Source: Psettodes erumei (taxonomy: Eukaryota > Chordata > Actinopteri > Pleuronectiformes > Psettodidae). From it: a stretch of DNA of 64,000 bases. Each line of letters begins with the position of its first letter. Positions within the stretch are counted from its first letter, which is position 1. The DNA lies in NCBI GenBank assembly GCA_016785225.1, contig JAFBJZ010000601.1, forward strand, positions 372,001 to 436,000, written 5' to 3'. The notes beneath the pieces are model-generated. The model was not told the origin of the DNA. It did not search any database and worked only from the letters and a program-made list of their open reading frames with translations. Of the stretch, positions 49,797 through 63,100 are shown piece after piece. A program made the position numbers and the translations under genes.

Positions 49797-52700
49797 GTAC
49801 AAAATGCCTGAAGCATGTACACAAACCTCCACAAGATACAGTACATACATACTGTATTATCAACGCATGTGCTGCAGGCCTCCATTGGTACATTGAAAAT
49901 TATACCTTAAGGTTATCCAGTGGTAAAAGGTGAAATCTACTTAAAGTGTTTATTACTGTTTTAGTAAAAGCAGTATGTTCACTTGATCTGTGTTGTTAAA
50001 GAGGGAGGGAGTAGGGTGGCATTGCATAGATAGGCGCTCCCTCACTGAGCATCTAGGGTTTTTGCTTCAGTTAAAGTGAAAGCATGAACATTCTAATAGA
50101 TTTAAAGGAACATTGCCAGCGTGGATCTTAATCTACTGCCTTGTGTTGTTTCTTTTCTCTCTCTGAGACTCATGCTGGCCCAACGAGGTGATAAATTGAT
50201 GCTGCTTTGCCACCAGACAAGATGCTGCATTACATAACAGCCATGATTGGTTTATTTTTTCATTGGAGGCTCTGCTTTGAATCAATAAAATTCAATTAGG
50301 GTTACTCTTGTAAAGCGGGCATATTGAGAAAATTAAATTGACCTCAAAGAATAACTTGGCATGTGGCACACACAGCACTTTTACACATTTCAGTTGAAAC
50401 ATCCGGATCTTCTTGGGCTTGACAGAAAATTGGGATTTGCACATTTCTGTGTATCCTGACAACAAGGAGTTTTGAGACACTAAATGAAGCGCTCAGAAGA
50501 TTTAATCTTCCGAAAACTATTTAAGCAATATTGTCATAGCTGAAAAAGGGAAAATATACTATCTGTTTTTGCAATGTAATTTTGTCTCCAGGTGGTGTTT
50601 GATTGGAATATTGTACTTACCAATCATATTTGTCTAACCCATTACACAGCGATACATTACTCCAACAATTATAAATGGGCATCAGTGACGCTGATAAATT
50701 GTTACCTGGATACTGTAGGAATGTTTTTCAAGCAGGCAGGGTTCTCCACCAAGGCTATATAGTAATAATAATTGACTTTTACAAGCAAACTGCTGTGCTG
50801 CCAAACACTCTTCAAACCAGCAAAACTTGATGAAATTTTAGTGGAGTTTCCAGATATAAAATATGAATGTGAATAATGGGGAAATGTGTATAAAATGATG
50901 TGCTAGACACGGACAACATAACAGCGCAGCTACAAAAAAAGAATATGCATGCAGAATATGAGTCACTGTAAAACAGCTGGTACAAGCTGATATTAAATAA
51001 TCCTACAGCTATTCAAAAGAAAAAAGTAGTGAAAACTATATTTGGAGATAATGCAATACCACCTGGGCTTCTTGGTCACAGAAAATCCCTGTCTAGTCTG
51101 TGACATCTGCCTGCAGCTGAGAATCCCACTGCTTATCTATTCATTTGTGTTCCTTGTTAAGTGAAGGGATTGGAGTCAAGCCTTTTGCTGTGATTGTAGG
51201 ATAATCAAGTAAGGGTTCAAAAATCACAACCTTTCCCTTATGTATCAAAAGTAATGACAGTGTATGTAATGATATTTGTAGTTACATATTGTTTCTGCAA
51301 AGAATACACATAACAACTGGAGCTCTTTATTATGCCCTCATGCACCAGCACTTTGAGTCTTAAAATTATCCTTGATGGCCAAATCTAAAAATAATCTGCT
51401 GGATGGTGAAACCTTAACAGTCAGAGTCTTAGATTTATATTTACACAAACATCACAAAGTTTATCCTGCAGTCACCATTTACCACATTGCCATATATTGA
51501 ACAATGGTGTTGTGAATGACCTTTGGCAAAAAAAGAAACACAAATGTGTTCATTCATAGCTTGCATAGCATATTTTACAGGATACATTTCCCATTCCGGT
51601 GTAATTTGTTGTCATTTCAGTATTTTGTGACCTTCATCAAATGTGCAAGCTCAGTTTGTATCAAAGTGATATAAACTGACACACTTCAGTATCTCTCTGA
51701 TTATTGAAATTTTGTTCAATTGTTCAAAAGAAATGAAAAAAGAAGTTAGAGGATAGAAGATAGAGAAAAAAAAATTGATGGATCAGGATGTATAGAACAT
51801 TTTGGGCAACAACATTACATGCTGAATCTGTTACCAGTTTAATCATTGGAAATACCATATTTATTATTCGTGTTAATTGCAACCCTAAACCTTTGTAGCC
51901 ATGTTTTAATTTGATGACTGACTGGAAATGCTAGCTAATGTCAACGGATGTAATTGCAATATTGCGGTCTGGTAAGTCTGTAATAGGAAGTGCAGGAAAA
52001 TAAATTGCCACCATTATCTATACCCACAACCTTGCACTAGGTGACAAGTTGTGAAAATATCAAAAAGTTTCCACAAGTCACAAAACCACTACTGCATTAC
52101 ACAGCTGTATTCACTGCCATTCATGATCACGTTACTATTTTCTCTCATCTGTTTGATCCAATGTTGTTGCCACATCCACCGCAGCCTTTACTGTCGGATA
52201 ATTGTGATCTAGGAATGTGATCTAGGAATTATACAAAGACTCACTATATGTCTTTGCAGGTGTCAATCTTGCATCAGCTCAGTCTCCAGGCAGCCTGTCT
52301 GCCAGGTTTGTTAAGATGTGACAAACTGAGTGGTACAATAGAACAAAAAAAGTAGACATTACCTTGGTGAACACATGTAAAAAGTGGAGCATCAGAGCAG
52401 TGTGTATATTTTCAGTATTTTTGACACTCTTGAGTGTAAACCTATTTATTTAAAGACAGATTAAGTTTGTCGTACATTTCCACAAAATTAGGCTTCAGAT
52501 AGTAGTAGATTATGAAATTCTTTGTTCTGACACCCTGGTGCTGTGCTGCTAGCTTGTTAAAGCATGAAATTGCATGGCACTGCACTTTGTTTACGATTCT
52601 CCTTTTCAGTGTGGCTGGTAATTATTCTACACATTTAAACAATGAAGAACCTAAAACAGAAAAATACATATTTGAGGTGTAAATAACATTGCTAAAAGGA

Positions 52701-53170
52701 AACAAAAAATCCCTCAAAACAACAAGTTTTCAGTGGAATTTTGTTTGCAGCCATAGTCATTTCACAATAAAAGACCCATAACCATTCTCTTAAGCTACAG
52801 GGGCCTGAAATTGACACAATAATAAAGTCATACTGTCAAAACAGCAATCATTTAATAGTAATTAGAGCACAAGTCCAACACAGAAATGATCATTCATCCT
52901 ATTAGCAAGATCTCAAACCTCCACCCACTCAGATAATCAGTGTTATTGTTATTCCATGTTATGAGACAGAAAACAAAATCTGGTTTCCCCCTTAATACTG
53001 CAGAAATTTGAGACTGAATGCATTCTGTGAATTTCTTTAATCTTAGTTTCATTAGTTCAAAGCTCAAAGGACAGTCTGCTCAGTGTCACTAGTTTCTCAT
53101 TATGAGCAAAGCAAAGCAATCAGTCAGGGAAAATCATCTGTCTCACTCCATTGCCCTTTCTCCTCTGCAG
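49797..53170 (+). other. ntrk3: Last intron
   Basis: This is a 3.4 kb AT-rich intron with no coding signal. A 13-nt unit is duplicated in tandem at 52203-52228. The acceptor has a CT-rich tract and ends CTGCAG. Confidence 0.9.
52203..52228. repeat. Tandem duplication of a 13-nt unit
   Basis: TGTGATCTAGGAA occurs twice head to tail (first base of the first copy is T at 52203), suggesting a recent slip duplication. Confidence 0.9.
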
Positions 53171-53356
53171 GTTATTGAGTGCATAACCCAGGGCCGGGTT
53201 CTGGAGAGGCCACGGATTTGTCCTAAGGAGGTGTATGACATCATGCTGGGCTGCTGGCAGAGGGAACCGCAGCAGCGACTGAACATTAAGGACATTCAGA
53301 AGGTCCTGTTTGCCATGGGAAAAGCCACGCCGGTCTACCTGGACATCCTGGGCTAG
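53171..53356 (+). CDS. ntrk3: ntrk3 last coding exon: lower C-lobe and PLC-gamma site
   Basis: The exon has 61 codons and a TAG stop, from VIECITQGRVLERPR to YLDILG. It includes the Trk helix G region, the CW...R segment (MLGCWQREPQQRLNIK) that closes the kinase fold, and the short C-terminal tail. The tyrosine of YLDILG (residue 56 of the exon) is the docking site for PLC-gamma SH2 domains in the Trk family, leading to calcium and PKC signalling. The protein ends at the same Gly as mammalian TrkC, so the C-terminus is complete. The tail DIQKVLFAMGKATPVYLDILG differs modestly from the mammalian EIYKILHALGKATPIYLDILG. An upstream ATG at 53102 in the same frame is in the intron and is not a start. 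Confidence 0.97.
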   Translation, partial: VIECITQGRVLERPRICPKEVYDIMLGCWQREPQQRLNIKDIQKVLFAMGKATPVYLDILG

Positions 53357-54100
53357 CAGCAGCCCTGGATGGCCCGTTCCTCGCCAGACAGACAGATCGA
53401 CAGAGACATACAGATAGACCGACATACACAAATCCAGGAATAACCAAACCAACCTGCTCCACTGTCGAAAAACATCAACAATGTTTGGGAAGGACTTAAG
53501 TGCCTGCAACACTTTTGGATATAGTGGATAAAACGTATTCAAAAAAACCACGCACTTTTACATTTTGTTTACTTGCGTATAAGATGTACAGGTTTGAAGA
53601 AGACTTTTTCCCCTCAAAAAAACTGCAAAAATACAAAAAAATGGAGACAAAGGGAAGTAATGTGGACTGGCAATAGGAAAATGGCCACAGTTTGATTATA
53701 TTGTAGAGAGAACACATCAGAGTTAAAATCTATCCTGGGTTTGGTTTTCTGAATATATATAGAAATATTACATATATTTTATATTTATTTCTTTTTGTCA
53801 AGGTGTTGGAGGGTCTGCCATGTGCTTTGCTAAGGGCTTGGTCCTGTCTGAAGACGTTACCAACCAACTGGACCAATCGGCAGGGACTTGATGATGGAAG
53901 CCTTACTTGCACTCTGATTGGCTGGCATTGAGCTTTTAATGGGAACTCTGCTTCTGTGGAATAACACTGGATGGTTGATAAAAAGGAGCACTCTATAGAG
54001 GACCTACCCAATCAGACAACTGACAAATCTATTTTAATTTAAAAATAATGTACATATTGTAAAATTTTACGTGTCAAAATTATGTTAACTTATTTTTTTG
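53357..54100 (+). other. ntrk3: 3' untranslated region; end not resolved
   Basis: This is non-coding sequence after the TAG, AT-rich toward 53740-54110. I found no AATAAA in the first 1.4 kb. The first standard hexamers are ATTAAA at 54739-54744 and AATAAA at 54787-54792, both inside a repeat arm. Either a variant signal is used near 54030-54100 or the UTR runs further. The end coordinate given here is a guess. Confidence 0.45.
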
Positions 54101-54609
54101 GATGTTATTTTGGTTCTTTGTTTGACTGTAATCTGGGTGGCTAAAGTTAAAGCTATGGTATTTGTTTTCATCCTAATCTAGAGGAGATTTCTCTTGACAA
54201 TTACCTGTGTCAGTGCCGGTAAGTTGTCTCTTGTGTGTTGAAGGTGAATAGCAGTGGATACAGTTCGAAAAGCCCGCTGACACTGAATCATGGACTTTGG
54301 GGAATGGGGGATGACTCTGAGCCATGGTTCAACACGACACTTTTCCAAAGGGGTTATAAAGCCTCATATTCACTTTCCAGTTCATTTGCTTTTTATGGTG
54401 AGAATAATGCGTTGATAAGTAATGTATTACACCACACCCCTCAAACACATACACACGCTTTGAGAAACTGTTCTGTCATTTTCAGGCTTGTTGGTGTAAA
54501 ACTGCTTTTCCAGTCTAAAGAAAACATTTTTGTAACTGAGAGTACAAATCATTCGTTAGGCATAGGTGTGTGCCTAGCCTACACAGGCTAAGAAAATCTG
54601 TAACATAAG

Positions 54610-55520
54610 GAAATGTCTTAACTTTTTGAGAAAATGCACTTACTGTGTTTACTTTCTTTGCTGAGCATTAGATATCGCTCTCTCAATCTGCTGGCTCTAT
54701 ATGAAGCTACAGCCAGGTGACACTTAGCCTATCTTTGCATTAAAGAGTGAGAACAGGAAACAGATTGCCAGGCTCTGTCCAAAGGGAATAAACTCTACCT
54801 ACCCGACACCTATAATGCTTCTTCAATAATGTTTCAGAGATCTAGATTGAAATTACACTTTTCCAGTCTTTCAAATTCATACTGGCATTTCTGATCAGAA
54901 AAATAAGATAACAACCTTTGAACAGAGCCTTACTTTTTGGGGGGAATTTGTTTTGGTGGAACATTTGCACGTGGGAAAGCAATTATTAAAACGGCTAATT
55001 CCCTGCAAAATGAATGCACCAAAAACAGTAAAAGACACATTCAAGATCAGAATCTTTGTCAAAATTTTCTGCTTTCAATGTTTTGGTTGTTAGCTTTGAG
55101 TATTTTGATGTTTCTCATGATGAAGGGGATTTTGAAAAAAGTACTGGGTAGGAAGTGAATGGGAATGCGATGCCTGCGGTCAGATGTAGTCTACATCCTG
55201 TGAGACTGACTCGTGAGAGACTGGACTGAGTTACAGATGCTAACATAACAGAGGCTAGCCCAGACATGATGGGCTGGCTAGCCCCATCTGTCTCCCTTAA
55301 CAAATAGCATATTAATTAGTGAGTTGTAAAAGTACTGGCAGGTGGATGCAGTTATTCATCTTTGGACAGAACTACATTAGCTTATTTTCCAGTCTGTGTC
55401 CTAAACTAAATAAGCTAAGCTAAGCGGCTGCTGAAGCTTCATCTTTATCCTACAGGCAGGAGAGCTATATCTTTCCTCTCATCTGACTGTTGGCGAGAAC
55501 GCAGATAATTGTATTTTCCA
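54610..55520. mobile_element. Inverted-arm (foldback) repeat, copy B
   Basis: The left arm at 54610-54800 contains ATATGAAGCTACAGCCAGGT and GGCTCTGTCCAAAGGGAATA. The right arm at about 55385-55515 contains AAGCTAAGCTAAGCGGCTGC and TGAAGCTTCATCTTTATCCT, which is the same sequence inverted. The arms are separated by about 580 nt of non-coding sequence. The left arm brings ATTAAA and AATAAA hexamers downstream of ntrk3. Confidence 0.65.
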
Positions 55521-56799
55521 TCATGCATCCAAAATTGCTTTAAAGTATTTTAGGTGTATACCATCAGCATCCTGCCACTTCACAAGCCATTAAAAGTAAT
55601 GCAATGGTTCCCTCTCTCACATTTCATTTTTTGGAACAACAGAATTAAAATATTTTTTTTTTTTCATTATTCTGGTTGCTTTTTCATCAACTGTGCATGA
55701 CTCACACTCATTCTCAGATTCATGGCCTTTGCATGTTCAGCATTGATGAGGTTTGACACCTATCTACTGCTTTGATAAAAACCTCTTCTGTTACAACCAG
55801 AGAGCAGCCACTGGCACAGGTAGATACTTGTGTAAATTCATGGACATCAAACATCCAAAATAATAATCACTGAAGTGGATCAGCTAATTGTGTGGTATGT
55901 GTTCCATATTTTTGATAATTACAGTATTTACTGAACTGGAAAACATGAAGAGTTTTGTTCCAAAATGTGCTAGAAAAGCATGACCCTCAAAAAGCTTAAC
56001 AGCAAAAAGAAGAAACTAAAACCAAATGATATTTCTTTGAAGAATAATTTGTAATTAAGTGCTCAGTCGACAAAATGAGTTTTTACAGAGGGGATCCTGT
56101 ACATTTCTTCGACATGAATGAAAAACCTCAGGCAACGATTTTATTTTTGTTGTATCTGGATATATAAAATTTTGGATCAGAACTCTTCACATCTCTTCCT
56201 TATTATCGTGACATGAATTCTCACAGAATCACAGTGTTGTCTCTGTTCCCCTTGGGACTATGTAAAACATTAATGAGCATTCAGTTATTTTAAGTGTTTT
56301 ATATGAAAGGCAGGATCAAATCCAATGAGTTACCCAAAGCATTGAGTTTTTGTGTATTCTCTTGTGGTAAAGATAAATGCTTAAAGACATTATGACACAG
56401 ACTGTGAGCATTTGCAGGGTATTGTAATCCTTTCATGGTGAGTTGAATATTGTTTAAGAAGTTTACTTTCTTTTTTTCTTTTCTTGGATGAACTAACTGA
56501 ACACTTTTTGAAGCAAAGTTGGCATATTACCATGTACACATGTTACAGAATATAAAAATGTGGTATAACAACTGCAGTATATAAAATACTGGTAATCCAT
56601 GATAGATCTTTGTATTAATGTGACTCTCTTAAGAAAATGTCTTCAAACAATCAGACGATCTCCTTTTCCATTTTGTCCTGTCTTATAAAGATGTGTGAAT
56701 TTGACTAAATCTTGTCTTCATCTAAATCTCTTAGAAAGCTGAATAGTGTGTGTTCAGTGTGCATTTGTGGGTTTTTTTTACTCTCTTGTGTTCACCTGT

Positions 56800-57116
56800 G
56801 TTGCTTCACAGCTAGAAGGTTCTTGATTTCTACATGTTCTCTGTTCCTCTCTGTTCTCCTAGTTTCCAGGTACTTGGGCTTCCTCCTACTCTCCAAATAT
56901 ATGCAGGTTAGGTTGATTAGTCATTCTAAAGTGCCCGAAGGTGGGACTGTGAGTGTGAATGGTTGTTTGTCTCTATGTGTCGGCCCTGCGATAGACTGGC
57001 GATCTGTCCAGGGTGTACCCCGCCCTCACCCACTGTCAACTGGGATTGGCTTCAGGCCCCCCCCCCACGGCCCTGCATGGGTAAACGGTGTTAAAAATGG
57101 ATGGATGGATGGATGA
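56800..57116 (+). mobile_element. L2-type LINE 3' tail with (GGAT)n end
   Basis: The stretch contains CACAGCTAGAAGGTTCTTGA, CTCCAAATATATGCAGGTTA, GCGATAGACTGGCGATCTGT and CCAGGGTGTACCCCGCCCTC, then a run of C and finally GGAT units. This order of phrases is the familiar 3' end of fish L2-clade elements and of SINEs that borrow it. The part around 56840 lacks about 30-40 nt seen in typical copies. There is no reverse transcriptase frame, so it is a dead 5'-truncated insertion. Confidence 0.82.
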
Positions 57117-60100
57117 ATGGTGTGCACTGCTGAACAAGGTGCATACGTGATGAACGCTGAAAGATGAACTCCATGTGAAATCCCCCATCAGGTGAGAAAC
57201 ATGCAAAATTCATGCCCATAAGAATGCACATACTGTGCGTTCTAAAGTAAACATGGAATGTAAACAAGTCCACAGTCTGTTGTTGCACAAAAATAAACCT
57301 CTTTAGCTTTATTTCTGCCAGATACCTTGAGGCTTCATTGGCGAGTGTCCACATACTAGACGACAGCCATCCCTTTATTGTTTTAGCTTCCCTGTTGCAA
57401 AGAATGGGAAAATGGAGACACAGTTGGTGCTGAGGGATTTGAGGTCAGTAAGCAGCGTGTTATGATGGTGGTACTGTAATTGTTTATTGATTTACAATTA
57501 CACTGTGTTTTGTGTGTTTAGGTTGTGTGTGTGGTTTAGTCTTGAATGCCTCAAGTGTCAAGTTTCAACATCTGTGCGCTCTGACTGTGGCCTGTAATAT
57601 TAGTCTGACGGATGCAGAAGGGATTAGAAAAAATGTAATGTTACTCAAGCAATATCTTGAACATTCAGTATTAGGCATCTAACCAAGTTCCAAAAACACA
57701 AAATTATCTGTTCCAAAACTGTAGGTGCATTTGTCAGAAATTGCAGATTTAAACTTTATTGCCAGTTAACACACAGAGACATATAATATATACAGTTCAG
57801 ATTCATAAACTAGTATGTTAAAGTATTGGAGGCACCATACTGTATGACTTGTAGATTGAAAGACATATTGAAAGACATAACTGTTCAAAACAGAACTTTT
57901 AGCTAATCCAAAAATTTGTTCTTGATTTAATTTTATACTGATTAATGTTAATCTCTCCGTTTTCTGTCAAACTTCTATCTACTGTCACTGGTGTAAAGTG
58001 AGCCTCAAAGTCTAAGAGGAAAAGATTTCATAACACTGATGATTTTTGTCTGTTTTTAATGGGTGTTTGGTTATAGCTGGTTCATATGCATATGTCAGCT
58101 GCAAAGCTCCCAATTTTTAGGAAATGTGGTGCAGCTTTAGGCAGTTTTAGGCCACTGAATGCAAGTGATACTTCATAAGCTCTATTGAACAGCTGATAAT
58201 TATCTGAAGCCCATTGCAGCCATTGGCTTCCATTTCTTTCACTACTAAGTTTTACAATTAGCTTGAGATACAAGAGCCATTACAGTGACTGTTTACTTAA
58301 CTTTTTCCTGTGTGCCATTATTATTGAAGTTTAATACTTTCAAGTGGAGAGTGTTTGGAAAATTCCCCCATTTTTAAAACATACTCAGCTATCTGTTGGA
58401 GACTATCCAGTCCTCTTTCCACATACTGAATGAGGTCACTGAAATAACACTAAAAGAAAGTGTTATTTTCAAATATTGCAAGGAGGGGCATGATGTGGGA
58501 GGTAAAGACAAAGAGGAAGTTAGTTATTGTTGCTTTGCTGGCATATTTTGCCCACCTATTCACATGGAGAGAAGTTGGAGCTGAAGCAGCTGCAACACAA
58601 CTCTTGGAGGCAAATAAGGTACTTCAAAGCCATTAGCCCCTGATTGCTGCAGTTTGCATCAAAAATCCTATTCTCTCTTGGAATTAGTTACTCAGTCCAC
58701 TCAGATCACACTGACATTATACACCTATTCTCAGACTCTGTGTGACTTTCTGAAAATAGTATTATATATAATGTCCATCATGAATTTACATAGAAAACCT
58801 GTTTAGAAATTACACAAAATAGATGGTCAGTACAACTCCAGAACTTGCCTATGAATCATCACATTAATTTTTTGTCAATATTATAAATCCATGGGTAAAT
58901 TGCAAAAGGGACAACTAATAGCTAATTCAGCATATTTTAATAGTTTAAAAATATAATATAATATAGATTTTAAAAAAGGACATGGGTCACGATGTAGCCC
59001 ACAGCTAACTTTCGTGGCTAATCCATGTTTGAACAGAGGTTGTTGGGGTGGGGTGGGAAACCCCTGATGATGACCACAAAAACAACTTCCAATTCCATGT
59101 ATCCTGCTGTGACATTTAATAGATTAACCTATGCAGCCCCAGCTGGTTCTTCAGTTGCCAAACAGTAGCCTATTTATTTGCTGAATTTAGTGGGGATTAG
59201 TATTTCCCTCTCATACATAGCAGCTGGCTGCTGCAGTGAACAGCCTCTCTCGTGCTTTGACATGAAAGCTCCTGCTGAGAATGTGTTCGAAGGGAATACT
59301 GTATATTGTCTTTTTAAGATGGATTGTCTCTTGGTATTCAAGTGCTTCAACACACCCAAGTCATTTGCGTGACAATCCAAAATATATACACTAGGGAAGA
59401 GTGAGAATTGCTGATGTGATACACATCTAAATGCATAAATAACATACAATAACCTGATAGATTAAAGATAGTCATGAGGCAACTACTAATGTGATGTAAT
59501 GTGATTCGCCCCAACTGCAATGTTGTGTGATCCAACATGATTTGATTCAACACCATGTGAGATAACATAATACAATGCAATATAAATGACAGACATAGTG
59601 ATTTGGTGGAAGGTGTAGCTCTCCTGATAATCTGTGATTCGCCCGGACATGCCTGTGACTCCCACGAGAGTTTTGATTAGAATTGGCCACTGTCAGCAGT
59701 GCAGATGAGCGCATGCTTGGGAAACAGTTTAGAGAGAAGGAATCAATCCGAAACTATAATTAATGGTAACATTTCTGAATACTGATAGCCATAGGGCCTC
59801 TACAAATGATTATATATAGATAAATTGGATTTAACTGATGAAAAGATGTGAGAAACAATGTATCTGGAATTCATCCCAAATTTCATCAGGTACACACCTC
59901 TGTAATTGGGGCAACTGCATTGTGAATTTATGTATATGCCCATGTACTGATCTGAATCAATACATTGTCCTAAATATACAGAAAAGCTATCATTTCTGAA
60001 CTGCTTTTATGAGTGCATTTACTTCATTTAGTGAATATAAAAATTAAGTAAATATCTGATTCACGCTCATCTGATTCTATTAAAAACACAAAATGCATTC

Positions 60101-63100
60101 AAGGAAATAATTCACTCTCTACACCAGAGATGGTCTGTCTTCTTTCATGAAAATAATCCCAAACTGCATTCAGCTGTGTCACCTGGCCTTGGATAAGCAG
60201 GTACTGAACTTCATCGATAACTGCGGTGGCTTTATAGAAAACACAAGCAGAGGAAATGGGGGCTGAGGATTCTCTGCATCTGCTCTTTGGTGCAAAGATG
60301 AGGAGGCGAGCTCATTTGTGAGGGAGAGGTTGTACGAACACAAAGAGAAGCTCCACTGCAGCTCATTATATGTATAATCCAATACTTGCTGTTTTCCTAC
60401 CTGCATACATGGAAGCAAATGGCGTGACCTTGAATGCAAAATTGCCGGTCGCTATTTGATCAAAAATGGTTCCTTCTGTATGATAAGTTGAGAAATCATA
60501 ATCTTCTGTTCTGCCTCAAAGCAGTCTCTAGTGCTATCGCACTGTAAACAGTGTTTTTGTTGAGTACCTGAACCCAGAGCTGCTTTCACACCACCCAGGG
60601 AGAATGCCTTTGACTAATCCCCAAGGCTTTCTTATCAAGTGTGATTGAATAGAGCCTTCACTCCCCAGAAGACAGGCTAACCTTTATCTTGCCTATTTTC
60701 TATTTCTGCATCTCTTTCTTTTCTCTCCACAACAAGGTGTTTGCGGGAAAAAGAGACCTGTTAACTGTTTACCCCCTCCAATATGCACATCCTTTCCCCA
60801 GTGGGCGGGCGTTTGAAACATGAAAGGCTCTGAACAAAATGGAAAATTTCCACTCCATTTGCCATGCAGCCAATCAGTGAGCAGTGACCCAGATAAGGAG
60901 TGTGATATTGATGATGACAGCAATAAAGACATATTTTCACCACAAGCCTTCCTTCTAATTAGGTTGATCTGCAGAGAAAATAAATGAATTTTGACAAAAT
61001 GCAAAAGAGGTGGTGTGCTGGGAGGATTAGCCATGAGTGTGATAGTAGTAGGGGGTGAGATCCTGGGGGTTAAGTGACTTTACTGTTAGAAACTGGGTGA
61101 CAATTACCACTAAAATGAGACTTTGTGACTTTAGGTGCCTCTTAAATATGGTGTTTGGTCACGGTAATTGTTCAGGTTCAAGTGGGTGATACGCTGATGA
61201 CTCTTTGTATAGTTTTGCATCTCTTGATAAGTCCCTGCAATTGCTCTGATGGCTGGGATGGCTATGATGTATACAGTATTAAAATCGTATCTGCCACTTT
61301 TTCTCATGCTAGTGTATTATCCCAAAGAGTTCCCTCATTATAACTGGAAACTAAAGGAAGGCAGTAGTGTACAGGGCAAGTGTTGGTGTCATTATAAAAC
61401 AAAACTAGCTTTAAAAACAGCAAAATAACACCATTGGGCAAATAACGAGGATAATTGATCATTTGCTATATTTAGTTCTTTCTTGATATCATTTCAAAGT
61501 ATTCAGAAGCTCTTTAAATGATAAATCCTACAAGGAAGAAAGAAGCAATGAAGATATGGTAAATATCTATAGCATAGTCTGTAGTAAATAAATGTGCAGT
61601 AATTTCCCTTTTTTCCCTGTCTTTAATACTTTTTTGTTTCAACCACAAAATATGTTCATCATATTGGGTGGAACCACTTCACTAAAAGGGTCAGATAAGT
61701 GTATTATCAAGAGCTGTATGTCAATTAAACAACATTAACTTGCCATGCATCTGTTTATTTGATTTATATTCAAAGGTGAGAAATGACAGAGAGAATAAGA
61801 ATAAGAGAGAATGATAATAACAATAGTTGGCAATGATGTTGCTTTTACCCCCAAAATATATTATCATTATCATTATTATCATGATTACACTGTCCTAAAA
61901 AATGAACTCCTCAAGTTCTTTTGGGCATGTCATGGAAGAGGTTGTCAGTGTGGTCATAGAGTAGAGGAAGCAATCAAGCAAGTGGGTTAGCAGGTTAGCC
62001 GCCAGTTGCAGGGACAACAATCATGCACAGCAGTGCCGAAATACCAACCTGTACTCTTCCTCCTGGAGGGAGGGAGGAATCAGCTGCTGCATTAAGTTTT
62101 CACAGTGGATGGAAAGATGGGTCACCCCACAGCAATCTACAGTGCACTCAGCAGGTGTTGACATCTAGATTAACCTTGGACTGCTGCGCGACCAGTTCCT
62201 CTGTGAGGCAGTGTCTTATTAGAATGCATACCGAGAGCTCATATCCAATCCCTGGCTTCTAATGCTCCCAGGTACTGCCCCTCATCAGCTGGTCTGTCAA
62301 TCAAAGGGTCAACAGAGCATTGCTGTGGGACTTGGGAAGCATGGTTGCTGGCTGGGACCTTTAACCCTACAACGACCGAGTCTCTCCTCTTTCATATTAC
62401 CTTTACTACAACAGGGACTTATCAGCTTCATTCATGAGAGAGCAATGGCAAAAGGCACAATACTCATACATACTTCATATTTGGTTTTCTTTATGCTGTT
62501 GCTCTCATATGAAAGAACTTGATAAGCCCCTGCTGCAGCAATAGTCCCTACGTGCTGTACCTCCTCACTACATCACTTTAATCACACAGATTTAGCTACA
62601 ATCTATTACTATTATACTACTATTATTATATTGCCTGTATATTTTGAGAAAATTCATAATGAAAAACAACAACACCTTTTCAGTGCAGCTTATTATATTT
62701 AACAGAACTGTGTTATGCAGGCTGCTGTAACATAATTAGTAAGTGTAATTTTAGTTGCTTCAGACACCATTTTCCAATTTCAAAGTAAGAGTGACAGAAA
62801 GATACTTTATCACCTGTATTTGCACCTGAATTTTTTTGTTAATGAATATAAAGGCCAGTATTGTAGTCTACTGCTACCCTGCAACTCTCTGGCTCCAAAC
62901 TTAGGCACTGTGGTCCTTTGAACCATGTGCTAACATATTGAGGATAAGTAAATGTTATGTAATTAATGTTAGCCGTTTTCACCAACTGCAAATTATATAA
63001 TAGCAATACTACTGCTCATCCAGAAAACTTCCCAGTCCACACAGATCTTTGCTGGGTCCTCAGTAACACAATTACAAAGGTTGATGTTGATGGGATGAGC

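Larger units (their letters stand above)
21067..53356 (+). other. ntrk3: ntrk3 (TrkC) gene, 3' part: six coding exons
   Basis: Six exons join in one frame to give about 359 residues covering the juxtamembrane segment, the complete tyrosine kinase domain and the C-terminal tail of a Trk receptor. Exon lengths are 189, 131, 173, 244, 159 and 186 nt; introns are 11183, 3358, 2031, 11262 and 3374 nt. All borders are AG/GT and all phases match. TrkC is preferred over TrkA and TrkB because of the juxtamembrane text [16 protein letters not shown], the run ECYNLSPTKDKMLVAVK and the ending KATPVYLDILG, which I recall as nearly identical to mammalian TrkC. The family is the neurotrophin-3 receptor, a plasma-membrane kinase of neurons signalling through Shc/Ras and PLC-gamma. 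Ectodomain and membrane exons were not found and presumably lie upstream. Whether this is the a or b teleost copy cannot be told. Confidence 0.95.

Noticed and set aside
53120..53551. 143-codon frame antisense to the last coding exon
   Set aside because: Shadow of the conserved kinase exon on the other strand.
59470..59590. Degenerate ATGTGAT-type tandem array
   Set aside because: Units vary too much in length and sequence to define a repeat by eye.
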